From Dactylis glomerata (taxonomy: Eukaryota > Streptophyta > Magnoliopsida > Poales > Poaceae), in NCBI GenBank assembly GCA_007115705.1, contig QXEO01001040.1:1040693-1104692 (forward strand): DNA of 64,000 bases. Direction: 5' to 3'. A program made the position numbers and the translations under genes. A model generated the notes under the pieces. That model was not told the origin of the DNA. It searched no databases and saw only the letters and a program-made list of their open reading frames with translations. Shown in pieces: positions 33,106-45,205 of this stretch (position 1 is its first letter; the number at the start of each line of letters is the position of its first letter).

Positions 33106-35409
33106 CTTCTGGAGCAGTTATATACTTAGCCTTTGTTGCAGTGTCCACCACAATGTTAACATTGGAACTCATCCAAGTCATCATGGAACTTTCTTCCATC
33201 TTATTGTGCCACCTTATAACTCTAAATAAATAGCCTAAAATTGAGATAAATTTTACATGTATATGTGACAAAACCAATGTAACACATTACAATGAACCAT
33301 TTGTCACTTTTGCATACAGAACATATTCTTAATTCTTCTAAAGTACATAAGAATATCTTTACTATTGTCCATTGATCATCATATGAATGCTCATAACCTT
33401 TTAGAGCATCGGACATATCTGGATCTACATATCATGCTGTACAAGATTGACAAGATCATTCTTGCGGTTTCACTCATGAAGTGTCAAAACAGTTGATTCT
33501 TGCTCCAACCTCTTCCATGCAACAAGAACCGTTCTTATTCTTTCCATATTGAACAAATTCAATATTTCAACTATGTACTCTGGCAAAACTTTATTAGTGC
33601 CTCAATCTATCTGTATAGACATTGATGCTCAATATTTTGATTTTGCCTAAGTCTTTCATCAAAAATCCAATTTTAATAAAAACTTAATAATATCAAGAAA
33701 AACACATAATTTCCAATGACTGATATGTCATCCACATAAAGTATTAGAAATTATGTCTCAGCGCTCCCACTTAATTTCTTGTAAATACAAGCATCTTTAA
33801 ATATTTTGATGAAATTAACTCTTTAACATTTTCATCATAATAAAGATTCCAACTTCGCTATGCTTACTTCTACCATAGTAGTTTGCATACATATCTAGCA
33901 ACCTTTGAATCAACAAAACCCATTGGGTCGTGTCTGGTACACGTCCTTGGTGTGCATTCCGGTAAAGGAACGTTGTTTCGTTTATTCAACTATCATATCT
34001 CAATATGTAATTGTTGCTAGAATAATCCATATGACAAAGTCAGGGCCTATCACCGCTTCTTTGTAGATTGTCGGTTACTATTATCTAATAATATCCCGTC
34101 CTCAAATCTTGCTATTTGATGACGACCAACTTGGTTAAATAGGAACTTTGATGTCCGGTACTACAAGATATTGTAGGCGCGGGAGCCATGGGCGCAGTTG
34201 CCGCTTCCAGAACATTTTCCGGTGCTGCTCTACTTTGCTCATCATGCTCAGGTTCAATAACCCCATCGAGCTCTATTTTTCTCCCACTTAAACCATTCGC
34301 GAAAAACTCCTTCATAAGAAGTTCACTTCTTTAAGTGACAATCACTTTTATTCAGGTTTATGGCAGAAGGAACACCCATCGATATTCTTTGGGATAACCT
34401 ACAAAGACTTACTAATCCGATTTTGGTTGTAAACATTTTACATATGCCATGCATACCAAAATTTAAGAAAAGACAACTATAACTTGTATGGTGTCATTTC
34501 AGCGGATTATGATGGCACTCTATTCAGTGAAAAGCGGTAGTCTCCAAAGCATAATCCACAAATTATATTGGTAGTTTATTTATTTCATCATTGATCTAAC
34601 CATGTCAAACAAGGTTTGATTACATCCATCGAAAACTCCATACTCCTATGGCATTTCTCGAGATGCAAGTTTGTGAAACAATTCACTTAACTCTTAGATG
34701 TTTGCTAAACTTGTAACTCAAATATTCTTCTTTATGATCCAATCATAAAAACTTGAATTTTGTTGTTACAACAATTTCCACTTCATAAATTGAACAATTT
34801 CAATCATTTCATTCTTCTTTCTCACCAAGTAGATATACCATAAATCATTGATGAAATAGAAAATACACCACTTTTTGACTTCACCCATGAACTACATACA
34901 TCAACATGTATGATCTCCATTTAGGTAGTCGCTTGTTTTGTCCATGGCCCATGAACAAAGTTTAATCATCTTTAGGAAAAAGTCTCACAAGCGTCAATCA
35001 ATTCAAAATCAAATGACTCAAAAATCCATCAATATGGAATTTCTTTCATGTTTTGTTTCCATTATGACTTAAACAACGGTGTCATATATAAGTGAAATTC
35101 GTTTTGTCTTGTGACCTTTAGTAAGTCAGTCTTATAAATGTTTATTTTACCAACAAGATTTATAATTATAATCTATCCATCGATTATGGAAGACGGTAAT
35201 AATATGAACAACAATTGTTCTCATAATACCAGAACAATATAACAATTATTAAGTTCAATAAAATCTTGAAGGCTAGGTTTGATGTCGATGAGAAGCACAA
35301 TAACACTTTTATTTGTATCTTGACGCGCATCATTACCACATTCTTTTGCTGGTTATTTAGGCCATTGTAGTTCCTGCATTGTGTTGCTTTGTATGACATT
35401 TCATACCAA
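33106..35409 (-). mobile_element. decayed Ty1/Copia internal region (no LTRs)
   Basis: Reading the minus strand from right to left, fragments of the Copia polyprotein can be recognised through many stops and indels. These are the hinge between integrase and RT at about 34110-34315, the RT active-site context LILYVDDISVIG at about 33710-33760, and the RNase H stretch DTATKAKYITAPE at about 33110-33150. Much of the rest is AT-rich and unreadable. No LTR, primer site or purine tract was found, so this is an old truncated piece. Confidence 0.7.
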
Positions 35410-35525
35410 GTCGGAGGGAGTAGCGTTACAATCCCGAAGGATACGCACTCAAAAGAGGCTCATGAGCCGTTCCTAACCCGACACCGGTTCTATCCGGTAA
35501 TATACCAAACCTAGCAGCTCATAAC
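35410..35525. repeat. 116-bp repeat, copy 2
   Basis: Near-identical to 32990-33105, including the last bases of a Stowaway end (GTCGGAGGGAGTA) without the rest of the MITE. That indicates the copy was made after the Stowaway had already inserted at the first site. Confidence 0.92.
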
Positions 35526-35700
35526 TTGCACTATTCTGATCCCTATAAATCTTATTGAACTCAATAATCTGAGGTGAAGCAAGAAGGTCCCTTAGGTCGG
35601 CCACCAAATGCCCTAGACTAGATTTATCTCTATTGCCGGCCTTAGCCAAATAAACTAGCTCCAGACATTCCGTTTCAATGAATAGGTTTTCAGTGGCCAC
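35473..35700 (-). pseudogene. RNase H-like (RVT_3 type) fragment
   Basis: A minus-strand peptide NLFIETECLELVYLAKAGNR, then SSLGHLVADLRDLL and YRDQNSASYELLG, has the spacing of plant RVT_3 RNase H domains (ETDCLELV ... H-RE-NSAAH). Such domains occur in LINE-derived host sequences and in non-LTR elements. No reverse transcriptase or upstream exon was found, so I treat it as a fragment. Confidence 0.55.
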
Positions 35701-37218
35701 TTTCAGTGCCTTGGAGACCCTTTTGAAGCATGCGGATATGCATTATACATGTCTCTATATTGTTCCGCCATGAATTAACAACACTTGATCGACTTTATAA
35801 ATTTGTTCATACGGATTATAGAAATATTCATTTTGATGTGACAGTGTAATACATGTCATATCTCAACAAAGTGGAGGGATAAGACCACCACAATGTGGCG
35901 TCGATTCTGTCAGAGTCGCTAGCCTATTTGCTACGGTGTGTGGAACCGCATCAACCTGTAGCACTGGCGCCCAGCCTAGAAAAAAGCCATCTCGCGGACG
36001 AGGCACGCATAGAGAAGAAGTACTCTCCATCCCTTCATATGCATGCATAATATTTTATTCTATTGACATGAATCGAACCAAGTAAAGAATTCACTTGTTG
36101 TGTCAAAAAGTAAGATGGCGTATAGAACCGGCTCCAGAGCTCAACCGCTTTATGGCCGCACTATGGCTGGTCTATGTTCTACAAAATTAAGATCAAAATT
36201 TCAATAACACATGACCTCATAGCTCTTAAAAAATAAGCTTAAATTAACACCTCCTAATTTAAACAGATGGATCTTCTCTATTGTTCCATTGATCCAATCA
36301 ACTCGAAGAGAAAAGAATAAACAAGATAAAACAAATATTCCATAGGACACTGAAGTGCGCTCCAGGTATCCAAGCCATTCGTGTGTCTTGGGATATGGGC
36401 CACATAATATATAAGAGGTTGTATTTGGTATTCGGTTATTTAGAATAGAGTATATTGCACATCAATCCAAACAAAGACCGATGGGTCTACTGACACAAAC
36501 GCTTGCATGTGTAGCCACATACCCACTTTCGTGTTATACATTATACTTGATCCACAAACTCATGTATGCAGACCACAATTTAATGCTTCTTGCTTTCACG
36601 AATATTTATTGGAGTGGTGCTAAGTACATTACCAATCAAACACACAAGATGCCATCGTGTGAGAAACAGTAAAATCAAGCGAGCAAACAACTACCACAAC
36701 CATTTGCTCCTTTGGCATGTACGCCCTTAGATCCAACGATTCTGATCCATCGTCCAACTATCCGCCTTGAGGCCTTTTCCTGCGCAATCCATGATCTTGG
36801 CCATGTAGACGTTAACGGGTTGGTACTCATACATTAACCTAGACTTTCTCTCTTTAACCGGTCAAGAAATGGTGAACCGGATGGTTTTTCAGTGGGCCAA
36901 TTGGTAACTTGCTACCTTGTACCTTCTATGTCCATTGCGAGTTGTCCCCCTGACCCATTGTCAATCTTCTAGCATATCATCTGATCTTAGTGACGCAATA
37001 CATGTTGAGGTGGCGGCGGTGGAATTAAAGCGAGAAAGTTTGTCCCCATCACTCCCTTATGTTACTCTCTCTTAATGATGTGTGCCTTGTATCCTTTTGG
37101 AGTTGGAGTAGAGATGTGTTACTCTCTCTATGGCATCCTTCGTTGTTGAGCTCCATCATATACAGTGTGTGCCCTGGAATTTTTTCCTCACACCAAGCCA
37201 TCACTCCTCCTCCCCCAC
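35701..37218. other. no gene recognised
   Basis: About 1.5 kb of intergenic DNA. Short open frames at about 35860-36050 and 36480-36670 match nothing I know, and no repeat ends are seen until the LTR at 37219. Confidence 0.4.
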
Positions 37219-38614
37219 TGAAAGGATAGAGAGGGTAACCTAGAGGGGGTGAATATGTTTCTATAAATCTTACTTATTCTTTTCACAAGTTTTAGGCTAT
37301 GCGGATAACAAAGGTGAGCCTAATAACTAGGTGAAACCACTCTAACAAGATACAAGGAAATACTTCAAGCACGAAGGCTATCACAAAGGTAAAGCACAAG
37401 TAAGAGAACTCGGATAGGAATAACCGAGGCACGCGGAGACGGAGATGTATCCCGATGTTCACTTCCTTTGGGGAAGCTAGTCACCGTTGGAGAGGTGTGG
37501 GTTACCACGAAGGACCCCCGAGCGCTACCAAAGCTCACCTTCTTCGCATTGAGCCTCCTCCACGGAGAAGGAGCTCAATCACTCGTGGTAGACCTTGAGG
37601 TGGTCTCCAAACCTTCACAAACTTTCCCAAAGCAAATCCACAACCTGGAAGCTTCCGGGCGACCTAGCACGCCTAGGGTTTCCCAACAAACCCAAGAGTA
37701 ACAAGCAACTTGATGAACTCAAGGAGGAATCACTTTTGGCTTGGTGCAAATGTAGATCAGGACCTCCTCTCTTGATTCCCCAAAGGAATTAGGGTTTGGT
37801 TGGGGGGAATGAGAGATATCAAGAAAATATGGAGCTGAACAATGGAGGAGAGAGAAAGTTGGGAACCCGAGCTTCTTTTTCGTGCAAGGTACCTCTTGGA
37901 GAAGAAGAGGTCCACTTATATAGTGCCTCAGAAATCTAACCGCTACAACCATTTCTGGTCAGTCCGAGGTGGCCTGGAGTGGCTCTGGCCTGGCCTAGAG
38001 TTGCTCCGGGTAGCACTCCAGAGCAGAGTAGGAAGCCTAATGACTTCACTGTTGCGCTCGGAGTACATCCCGGAGCGGCTCCAGCCGCTACTTTGGCCTG
38101 GCCTAGAGTGGCTCTGGGTGATACTCCAGAGCAGAGCGGAAGCCTGCCAGTTTCACTGCTCCGCCCGAAGTATGGCCTAGAGCGGCTTTGGCCGTTGCTC
38201 TGGCCTGGCCTGGAGTAGCTCTGGGCGATACTCCGGAGCAGAGCGGGAAGCCTGCCAACTTCACTACTCCATTCGGAGTACAGCCCGGAGCTACTCTGGC
38301 CCCTGCTCTTGCTATAGAACAATTGTATGCACAAGACAGATCAAGCGAGGGCTAGCAATGTGGTAGGTAGGAATTTCATAGGAGATAGATCAACCTCAGC
38401 AAGTTCATCGAGAGCCCCTCTTACTAGAAGAATAACCAAAAATGGAGTATGCCATCTCTTTTTTTTCTTTTTGGATTGGGGGAGGGGGGTCCCCTTCCTC
38501 TCACCGAGATCAACACAAGGGACTAAATCTGAGAATGAAACTTGGAGATTATATTAGTCCCCTAAACTAGTGTCATCATCACCAAAATAAAGATAAGGGC
38601 AAAATGCCCTTACA
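37219..38614 (-). mobile_element. LTR of a minus-strand retrotransposon (SIRE/Maximus-like Copia suspected)
   Basis: About 1.4 kb starting TGAAAGGATAGAG and ending AATGCCCTTACA on the plus strand, which gives TG..CA termini. The bases right after it, ATCTCCCCCTTTTGGTG, read on the minus strand as a strong purine tract CACCAAAAGGGGGAGAT, as expected before a 3' LTR. The short internal remnant runs to about 38866, and no coding region of the element remains in the window. Assignment to the SIRE/Maximus group rests on the purine-tract style and is uncertain. A tandem repeat lies inside it. Confidence 0.7.
37986..38310. repeat. three tandem ~108-bp units inside the LTR
   Basis: Units begin TGGCCTGGCCTAGAG or TGGCCTGGCCTGGAG at 37986, 38094 and 38201, so the period is 107-108 bp. 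Each contains TACTCCAGAGCAGAG-like words (GCACTCCAGAGCAGAG in the first) and ends near CAGCC/TGGCC with GCTAC/GCTC. Confidence 0.85.
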
Positions 38615-38866
38615 ATCTCCCCCTTTTGGTGTAAGATGACAACTAGGATTAGAGTTCTCATGATTTAAAAAAATATTTAACGCAAACTCCCTAGCTCAAA
38701 ATAAACTATGCCAACATATAATATACAACAATAGTAAAGGCATGGTATAAGGACAAGGTAAAGGATAACATGGAGATAGAATAATAGCACGTAATCATAC
38801 ATCACCATGAATAGATAAGTGCTTGTCCTTTCATATCGACGAAGTACCACAGGGAGGTCCAACATG

Positions 38867-39956
38867 TGGTGACCCAGCATACCACTGCATGTGTAGTATG
38901 CAAGTCATTGACATAACACCAATGAAACACCGTCTCACTAGTATTACATCGATCAGAGTGGTACAACAGAAACATTGCGGGTCCAAGGTATGTCTATAGG
39001 ATTACAATTTCATCATACAGAAGAGCTTCAGAACCTCTTCAACAGGTAGAGGTTTAGTTCTGGTAATTACAATCGAGAAAGAACAAATTGAAGACTAAAC
39101 TAGAGCTACCACTAATGCAGTTGGCTTGCTACAGAAACTACAGAATTACTCTAACTACTTAGGTTCTAGGATTAGGGAATTGAGTCCCCTCTATTCCTAT
39201 TCTAGTTTTCCACCAAGATTGGTTTAGTTGTTGACTCTGTTGATCATTCTGACATTGGTTGAGGACTTCATCTTCATCTTCAATGTCTCGAGATTGTCTC
39301 TTTGTGTTGCCTCCAATCTAAGCAAGGCTTACGAGGGAGTGGGGTGAGTAACGAGCGTTACCCAGCAAGTTCATATAAGGAATAAGGTGTTTTATGCACT
39401 ATCTACAGCCTTAGACCCAAGAGTCATTTGGCAATGCAACTTTTCATAAACATTTCTTCAAGAGGTTGCTTTTATTCAGAAGAACTATGTTTGTCAGTCT
39501 TCACAGGTTGATTAGAGCTTCGATGGGCTCCTTTCCTGCCGCGTTCGCAGCTCCTTCCCGGAATAGGGAGTATCTCGATACTTTCTTACACTCTGCAGAG
39601 GTGGTCACTTGTACCCATAAGAGATCAAAGCCTTGTTGCACATTCGAGTCGCGAGCCTCGTCCATACTTCCTTGTTATGTGGCCCGGTCGATGATCCAAG
39701 CCAATCGCTGTCCTCATCCGCGACCTGGCATACCCACCCTTTTGTAGTTCCAACCTCGGAAACAATCCTCGCCGGCCTCCTACCTTTGGGTAGTCCCGAC
39801 CTCTATTGACACAATCCACGCCGGCCTCCTACCCGTAGGTAGTCCCGACCTCGATTTAACTTACACATGCCGGTCTCCTACCCTTTGGTAGTTCTAACCT
39901 CGGTAGATATATCCCATGCTGATCTACTACTCTTTGGTAGACTTCCGACCAGGCCC
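38867..39956. mobile_element. LTR-like fragment with 49-bp repeats (family unresolved)
   Basis: Begins TGTGGTGACCCAGCATACCA. It contains ACTCTGCAGAGGTGGTCACTT near 39591, a block shared with the Gypsy LTRs at 12355, 21708 and, less well, 57620. This suggests part of a Gypsy LTR in the same relative orientation. No matching end or internal domain was found. Near 39951-40035 the sequence CCGGCCCTAGGGGGACTAG to AGGGGCCCCTCC is palindromic-looking and may be the edge of another DNA element. Confidence 0.45.
39725..39950. repeat. tandem 49-bp repeat, about 4.5 units
   Basis: Unit starts lie at about 39725, 39774, 39823, 39872 and 39921, exactly 49 bp apart. Units follow the pattern GGCCTCCTACCTTTGGGTAG, TCCCGACCTC, then a variable AT-rich tail. 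The outer units are more diverged. Confidence 0.88.
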
Positions 39957-40039
39957 GGCCCTAGGGGGACTAGAGGGGCGGCTGCCCCAGGCCCAAAAAA
40001 ATTAGGGGCCCCTCCTAGGTGCATCCTTTGTATTAGTAG

Positions 40040-40137
40040 TACTCCCTCCGATCGAAAATAACTATTAGGGACATAGTACAAACTTTGTACTAAGCTAGTA
40101 CAAAATTGCCGACACTTATTTCTGATCGGAGGGAGTA
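40040..40137. mobile_element. Stowaway MITE, 98 bp with flanking TA
   Basis: Ends are TA-CTCCCTCCGATCG and GATCGGAGGGAG-TA, with internal arms around ACAAACTTTGTACTAAGCTAGTACAAAA. It is a different subfamily from the copies at 2613 and 32804. Non-coding. Confidence 0.92.
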
Positions 40138-40144
40138 GCTTAAT

Positions 40145-41946
40145 TGTATTGGTTCCCAGGCTGGGCATTTCATTATCCCGGATAGACATGCGTATGGAGA
40201 AGAAATTTCCTACGGATGCGAACAAGAAAGCCAAGATCTAATCTAGGAGATGTAATCTACGAGAGAGATAGATGAGATCTTCATACCCTTGAAGAAATCG
40301 CATAGTGGAAATGTTCAACAGAACGTGGATGATGTAGTCGTACTAGTCATCTCCTCCTCGTGATCCGATCCGATCCAACACTGCAAGTGGCGACGCCTCC
40401 GAGAGATGCACACGTACAGCGCACCAACGACTCCGCCTTCCCGGTCTAGCGAGATATGGTGGAGTGGTAGATGGGATCGACAACACGACGGTGTGGTGTC
40501 TATGGTGGAGAGTATGCGCCGACAGGGCTTTGCATGTTTGCGTGGTGGAAGAAGAACGGAAAAAGGAGGCTTCAGAAACCGGGTAGCGGCTCTGCGGGAA
40601 TTAGGTCGTCAAAAACCGCTGGCGTCCTAGCCCTTTTATAAGTGGATCGTAGGGTTTCAAAAAACCTAACTTGACCTGCAAGTTGCTGGCAGCGCCGCTA
40701 GGGCTAGGATCGATCGCATCGATCGAAATTCCGAAATTCCGTGCGGGAGCGTGCGCCTTGGCTGGCCTTGATGCGGCCCACCTGCACAGGCCCAGGGACC
40801 GGCCCACTGGCCACCTGGCCACAAGCCCACCCGGGGCCCATGGCTGCCATCCCTCTAGCATGGCGTGCATGCCAGGGCAGCCGGCCTCGCTAGCGACGCG
40901 AGCGAGCCAGGGGCGCCTGGCCGCCGCTCCTTCCTCCTTTTTTTCTTTTTTTCTTTATTTATTTCTTCTAAATAAATACTGCTTAATATTTATTAATTCA
41001 TACAATTAATAAATACTAATATTTTCCACCCGGAATGATTCCGTAACTTCCGAAATAGTTTCACATATATCCCGAAACTACCCTAGAGCTGATGTACATT
41101 AAGTGTGTGACCCTACGGGTTCGAGAATACGCGGACATGATCTCCATCAATAATCAACAGCGGGATCTGAAATTCTATATTGACTCCCACGCACTCAGCG
41201 ATGATCATATCGGATGAACCACGATGCCAGGATTCAATCAATCCTGTATTTGTATTCCCTTCGTCTCGCGATATTTTACTCGCCCGAGATTCGATCGTCG
41301 GTATCGGCATACCTAGTTCAATCTCGTTCACAGCAAGTACTTTACTCTATCCGTAATCTGATATCACTTTGTGATTAATTAACTCCTTAACAACATGCTT
41401 GCAAGCGGTGTTGATATTGATTACCGAGTGGGCCCGAAGTATATCTCTCCGACTCGGGAGGGACAAATTCCATCTCGATACATGCAACCCAACAAGTACT
41501 TTCCTATTACCTGAGAGACACCTTCATGATCACCCTCTCATAGGATGATGTTTGATGACCTCAAAGCTTTCTTCGGGCACTAGGGAGTTGCATTATCTCA
41601 TGGTCTAAGGAATACAATACTTGACATAGGAAAAAGCTTCACAAAGATGAACATAATGACACGATCTAATTGATGTGCTTTATTTGGGTCTGTCCATCAC
41701 ATCATTCTCCTAATGACATGATCTCATTATTAATTGACAACTCATGTCTATGGTTAGGAAACCTTAACCATCATTAATCAATGAGCTAGTCCATAGAGGC
41801 GTACTAGGGACACAGTGTTGTTCATAAACCACACAAGTATTAAAGTTTCCGCTTAATACAATTCTAGCATGGAATATAAATATTATCATGAACAAGAATT
41901 ATAATAATAACATCTTTATTATTGCCTCTAGGGCATAATTCCAACA
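40145..41946 (-). mobile_element. 3' LTR of a BARE/Angela-like Copia element
   Basis: On the minus strand it starts TGTTGGAATTATGCCCTAGA, the hallmark start of Triticeae BARE/Angela LTRs. It runs about 1.8 kb, the usual length of that family. The left boundary at about 40145 is approximate because that end has drifted. The purine tract on the minus strand lies immediately outside, at 41947-41968 (GTGCAAGTGGGAGAC). Confidence 0.85.
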
Positions 41947-42034
41947 GTCTCCCACTTGCACTAGAGTCAATAATCTAATTTACATCTGGTAACAATCTAA
42001 CACCCATTACATTAAGGTGCTGATCATGTTTTGC

Positions 42035-42853
42035 TCATGGAAAAGGTTTAGTCAACGGATCTGCGACATTCAGATCCGTATGTACTTTGCTAATCTTCAG
42101 ATCTCCATCTGATATATAATCTCGAATTATATGGAAACGACGGTTGATGTGTTTGGTCTTTGGATGATATCTTGGTTCCTTAGCCAGTGCTATGGCGCCA
42201 GTGTTGTCGCACAATATCTCCAGTGGGTCCAAGGCACTTGGAACCACACCAAGCTCAGTGATGAAGTTCCTGATCCAAACTCCTTCACTTGACGCTTCTG
42301 AAGCAGCCATGTATTCCGCTTCGGTTGTAGATACTGCGATCACGCTTTGCTTGCAGCTTCTCCAGCTCACAGCTCCATCATTCAAAATATAAACGTATCC
42401 TGTCTGAGATTTAGAATCATTTGGGTCGGTGTCGAAGCTAGTATCGATGTAACCTTTTACAACGAGCTCCTCATCACCTCCATAGACCAAGAACATTTCT
42501 TTAGTACTATTTAAATACTTTAGGATGTTCTTTACGGCTGTCCAGTGTTCCACTCCTGGATCACTTTGGTATCTGCTCGTCAAACTAAGAGCATTGGACA
42601 CATCCGGTCTAGTACACAGCACGGCATACATGATAGAACCTATGGCCGAGGCATATGGCACTTTGCTCATAGTTTCTCTATCTTTTACCGTAGCTGGACA
42701 CTGAGCCTTGCTCAATATCTTTCCTGACAACATGGGCAATGAACCTTTCTTTGCTTTATCCATTCTGAACCTTTTTAGAACTTTGTCCAGGTATGTACTT
42801 TGGCTTAAACCTATTAGGCGTCTTTGTCTATCTCTATAGATTTTGATGCCTAA
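42035..42853 (-). pseudogene. Copia reverse transcriptase end and RNase H, truncated by element A
   Basis: A minus-strand frame begins in LGIKIYRDRQRRLIGLSQST and continues with YLDKVLKRFRMDKAKKG, GSIMYAVLCTRPDVSNALS, YIDTSFDTDPNDSKSQTGY, STTEAEYMAASEASSEGVW and DPLTKPFP. This is the C-terminal third of the Copia polyprotein (late RT connection and RNase H). It matches its 3' LTR at 40145 in orientation and spacing. The N-terminal remainder is cut off at 42854, where element A begins. The surviving frame has no stop, so the insertion, not decay, disabled it. Confidence 0.93.
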
Positions 42854-43372
42854 TGATACGTCCATTTTGCATCACTATTTTGTATCATAATTTACTGTTA
42901 TTCATTGATATATTTCATATTTAGAGATGATACTTAAGTTGTTTCCTCTATTTTTACATGTTTGATGATCATTGGAGGATTTGCTGCCGGAGTCAGGATT
43001 CTGCTGGAAAAAGGACTGTCAAGACACCATATTTCGGAAGATCAGGAAATTCCAGAAAAATACCAGAAAATTATATTTTGCCAGAAGACTGAAGATGCCA
43101 GAAGGAGGAGGCGAGAGGAGCCACAGGGCAGGCTCACACACAGGGAGCGTGGCCAGACCCCTGGCCGCGCCGACCTGTTGTGTGGCCACCCTGGCCCACT
43201 TCTACCATTGCCCCTTCGCGTATTTCATCGTCCCCGAAAACCTAAGTCAAGGGAGGCTCAGAGATAGACACCACCGCCTCTGCGGGGCGGAAAACACCAG
43301 AGAGAGAAAAGCTCTCCGGCAGGCAGGAATCTACTAGGGAAATTCCTTCCCGGAGAGGGGAGATCGTCGCCA

Positions 43373-43463
43373 TCGTCATCATCATCGCACCAGACTTCAT
43401 CGGGATCATCATCACCATCATCCTCATCACCAGCACCTTCATCTTCACCATCACCACGCCATC
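43373..43463. repeat. ATC/CAT trinucleotide microsatellite
   Basis: Imperfect run of CATCATC, ATCACCATC and CACCATC words inside the 5' LTR of element A. Confidence 0.8.
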
Positions 43464-43748
43464 CCGCTGTAACATCTTGAGTTGAATCTTGTCAAATTCT
43501 TAGGGGAAACTTTCCCGGTGTTGATTACTCTTGTGGTTGGTGCTATTGAGTGGAACCGTTGAATTAAGGTTTATGTTCAGATTATTATTTACCAGTATTT
43601 CACCTCTAATCATGATCCATATGATGTCTTGTGAGTAGTTCGTTTAGTTCTTGATGACATGGGAGAAGTCAAGTTGTTAGTAGTGGAATTATGTTGAGTA
43701 ATATTTAATGGTTTGATATTTATTTGTTGTGGTGCTATTTCACTAGTG

Positions 43749-43753
43749 GTGTC
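43749..43753. repeat. target-site duplication GTGTC of element B, left
   Basis: GTGTC directly precedes TAATGTCTAC, the left end of element B. The second copy is at 55189-55193. Removing B rejoins ...CACTAGTGGTGTCATGTGAAC in the LTR of A. Confidence 0.9.
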
Positions 43754-45187
43754 TAATGTCTACACACGCGTCTGTTCTTGTAGATAGTGTTGGGCCTCCA
43801 AGTGTAGAGGTTTGTAGAGCAGCAGCAAGTTTCCCTTAAGTGGATCACCCAAGGTTTATCGAACTCAGGGAGGAGGAGGTCAAAGCTATCCCTCTCAAAC
43901 AACCCTGCAATTATGATACAGAAAGTCTCTTGTGTCCCCAACACACCCAATACACTTGTCAGATGTATAGGTGCACTAGTTCGGCGAAGAGATAGTGAAA
44001 TACAAGTAGTAGTGATGATTATAAGTAGTAAATGTAATATGAAATAAGTATCGCTGCGAGCAAACATGTAACAAAACTGAAAGGAAACGGTGTGCAATGC
44101 TTGGAAACAAGGCCTAGGGATCATACTTTCACTAGTGGACACACTCTCCACAAATATAACATAATTGAACCAATAGATACTATCATCAATATGCAACTTA
44201 AAACAATTCTCCAATGGAAAATGAACACTAATCATGCGTAGGGCTACGAAGCACTCCGCAAAGTCCGTATGTACCCAAACTAGATTGTCCCACACTATCA
44301 CCATGAACGCACTAGATGGTTCCAACAAACACCAACAATTCATAGAGACATTAAACAAAAAGATACACATGATGCGCACACTAGTCACCTTCACACCATG
44401 ATACAAGGTATCTCCGGAGATTACAAATATAAGGCACGGGAGTAGCATAATATCTGAATAATAACATCTACCAATTCAACTAGATACAAAGCTCACGATC
44501 ACATAAAGATCACATCATGGGAGAGAGAGGTGAACCACATAGCTACCGGTAGAGCCCTCAGCCCCGGGGGAGAACTACTCCCTCCTCATCATAGGAGACA
44601 ACAAGGTTGATTGAGATGGCGGTGAGGTCGATGGAGATGGCGGAGACGGCGATGGAGACCAATGGAGATGGCTCCGGGGGCACTTCCCTGTCCCGGCAGG
44701 GTTCCAGAACAGAGACTTCTGTCCCCCAAAATTTGTCGACAGCGGCGGCGGAGCTGCGGAACTCTTCTGGAAATTTCGCCGATTCTTTTAGGGTTTTCCG
44801 TCCCGAGGCTTCTTATAGGCGAAGGGGCATCGTCGGGAGTGGACCAGGGGCTCCTCACCACAGGTGGGCATAGCCAGGGCCTGGGCCGCGCCCCCTCATG
44901 GTGAGGCCGCCCTCTGGCCCCCCTCCAGCTCTCCTTCGGTCCTCTGGAAGCTTCGTTAAATATCTGGATGTTCGGCTTTTGTTTTGTCCAATTCCGAGAA
45001 TATTTCCTGTGTAACTTTTCTGAAACACAAAACAGCAGAAAACAGAGAACTGGCACTGTGGCATCTTGTTAATAGGTTAGTTCCAGAAAATGCATAAAAA
45101 CACCACGAAGTGTAACGAAACACTAAGCAAATGGTGTAAAAACAAGCATGGAGCATCAAAAATTATAGATACGTTTGAGACATATCA
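43754..45187 (-). repeat. element B 3' LTR
   Basis: About 1434 bp, from TAATGTCTACACACGCG to TTTGAGACATATCA. It aligns end to end with 53754-55188, with scattered substitutions such as GACATATCA against GACGTATCA. Confidence 0.92.
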
Positions 45188-45205
45188 GCATCCCCAAGCC
45201 TAACT
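45188..45205 (-). promoter_or_regulatory. element B polypurine tract
   Basis: On the minus strand TTAGGCTTGGGGATGC lies directly before the 3' LTR (TGATATGTC). Near-copies of this motif (AAGCTTGGGGATGCCC) recur inside the element near 47398-47412 and 47450-47464. Confidence 0.75.

Larger units (their letters stand above)
42854..43753 (+). mobile_element. element A (Athila-like Gypsy): 5' LTR, left part
   Basis: Begins TGATACGTCCATTTTGCATC right at the break in the Copia frame. It runs to ...CACTAGTGGTGTC, where element B is inserted, and resumes at 55194. The two parts give an LTR of about 1516 bp ending GTGGGTCATCA at 55809, with TG..CA termini. Near-identical LTRs are abundant in wheat and relatives. 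The partner 3' LTR is beyond the window. Confidence 0.88.

Noticed and set aside
37468..37792. Plus-strand frames of 65-77 codons
   Set aside because: Inside an LTR, short and without a domain.
43753..44448. 231-codon minus-strand frame, near-copy at 53753-54448
   Set aside because: Lies wholly inside the two LTRs of element B, so it is LTR sequence; no domain recognised.
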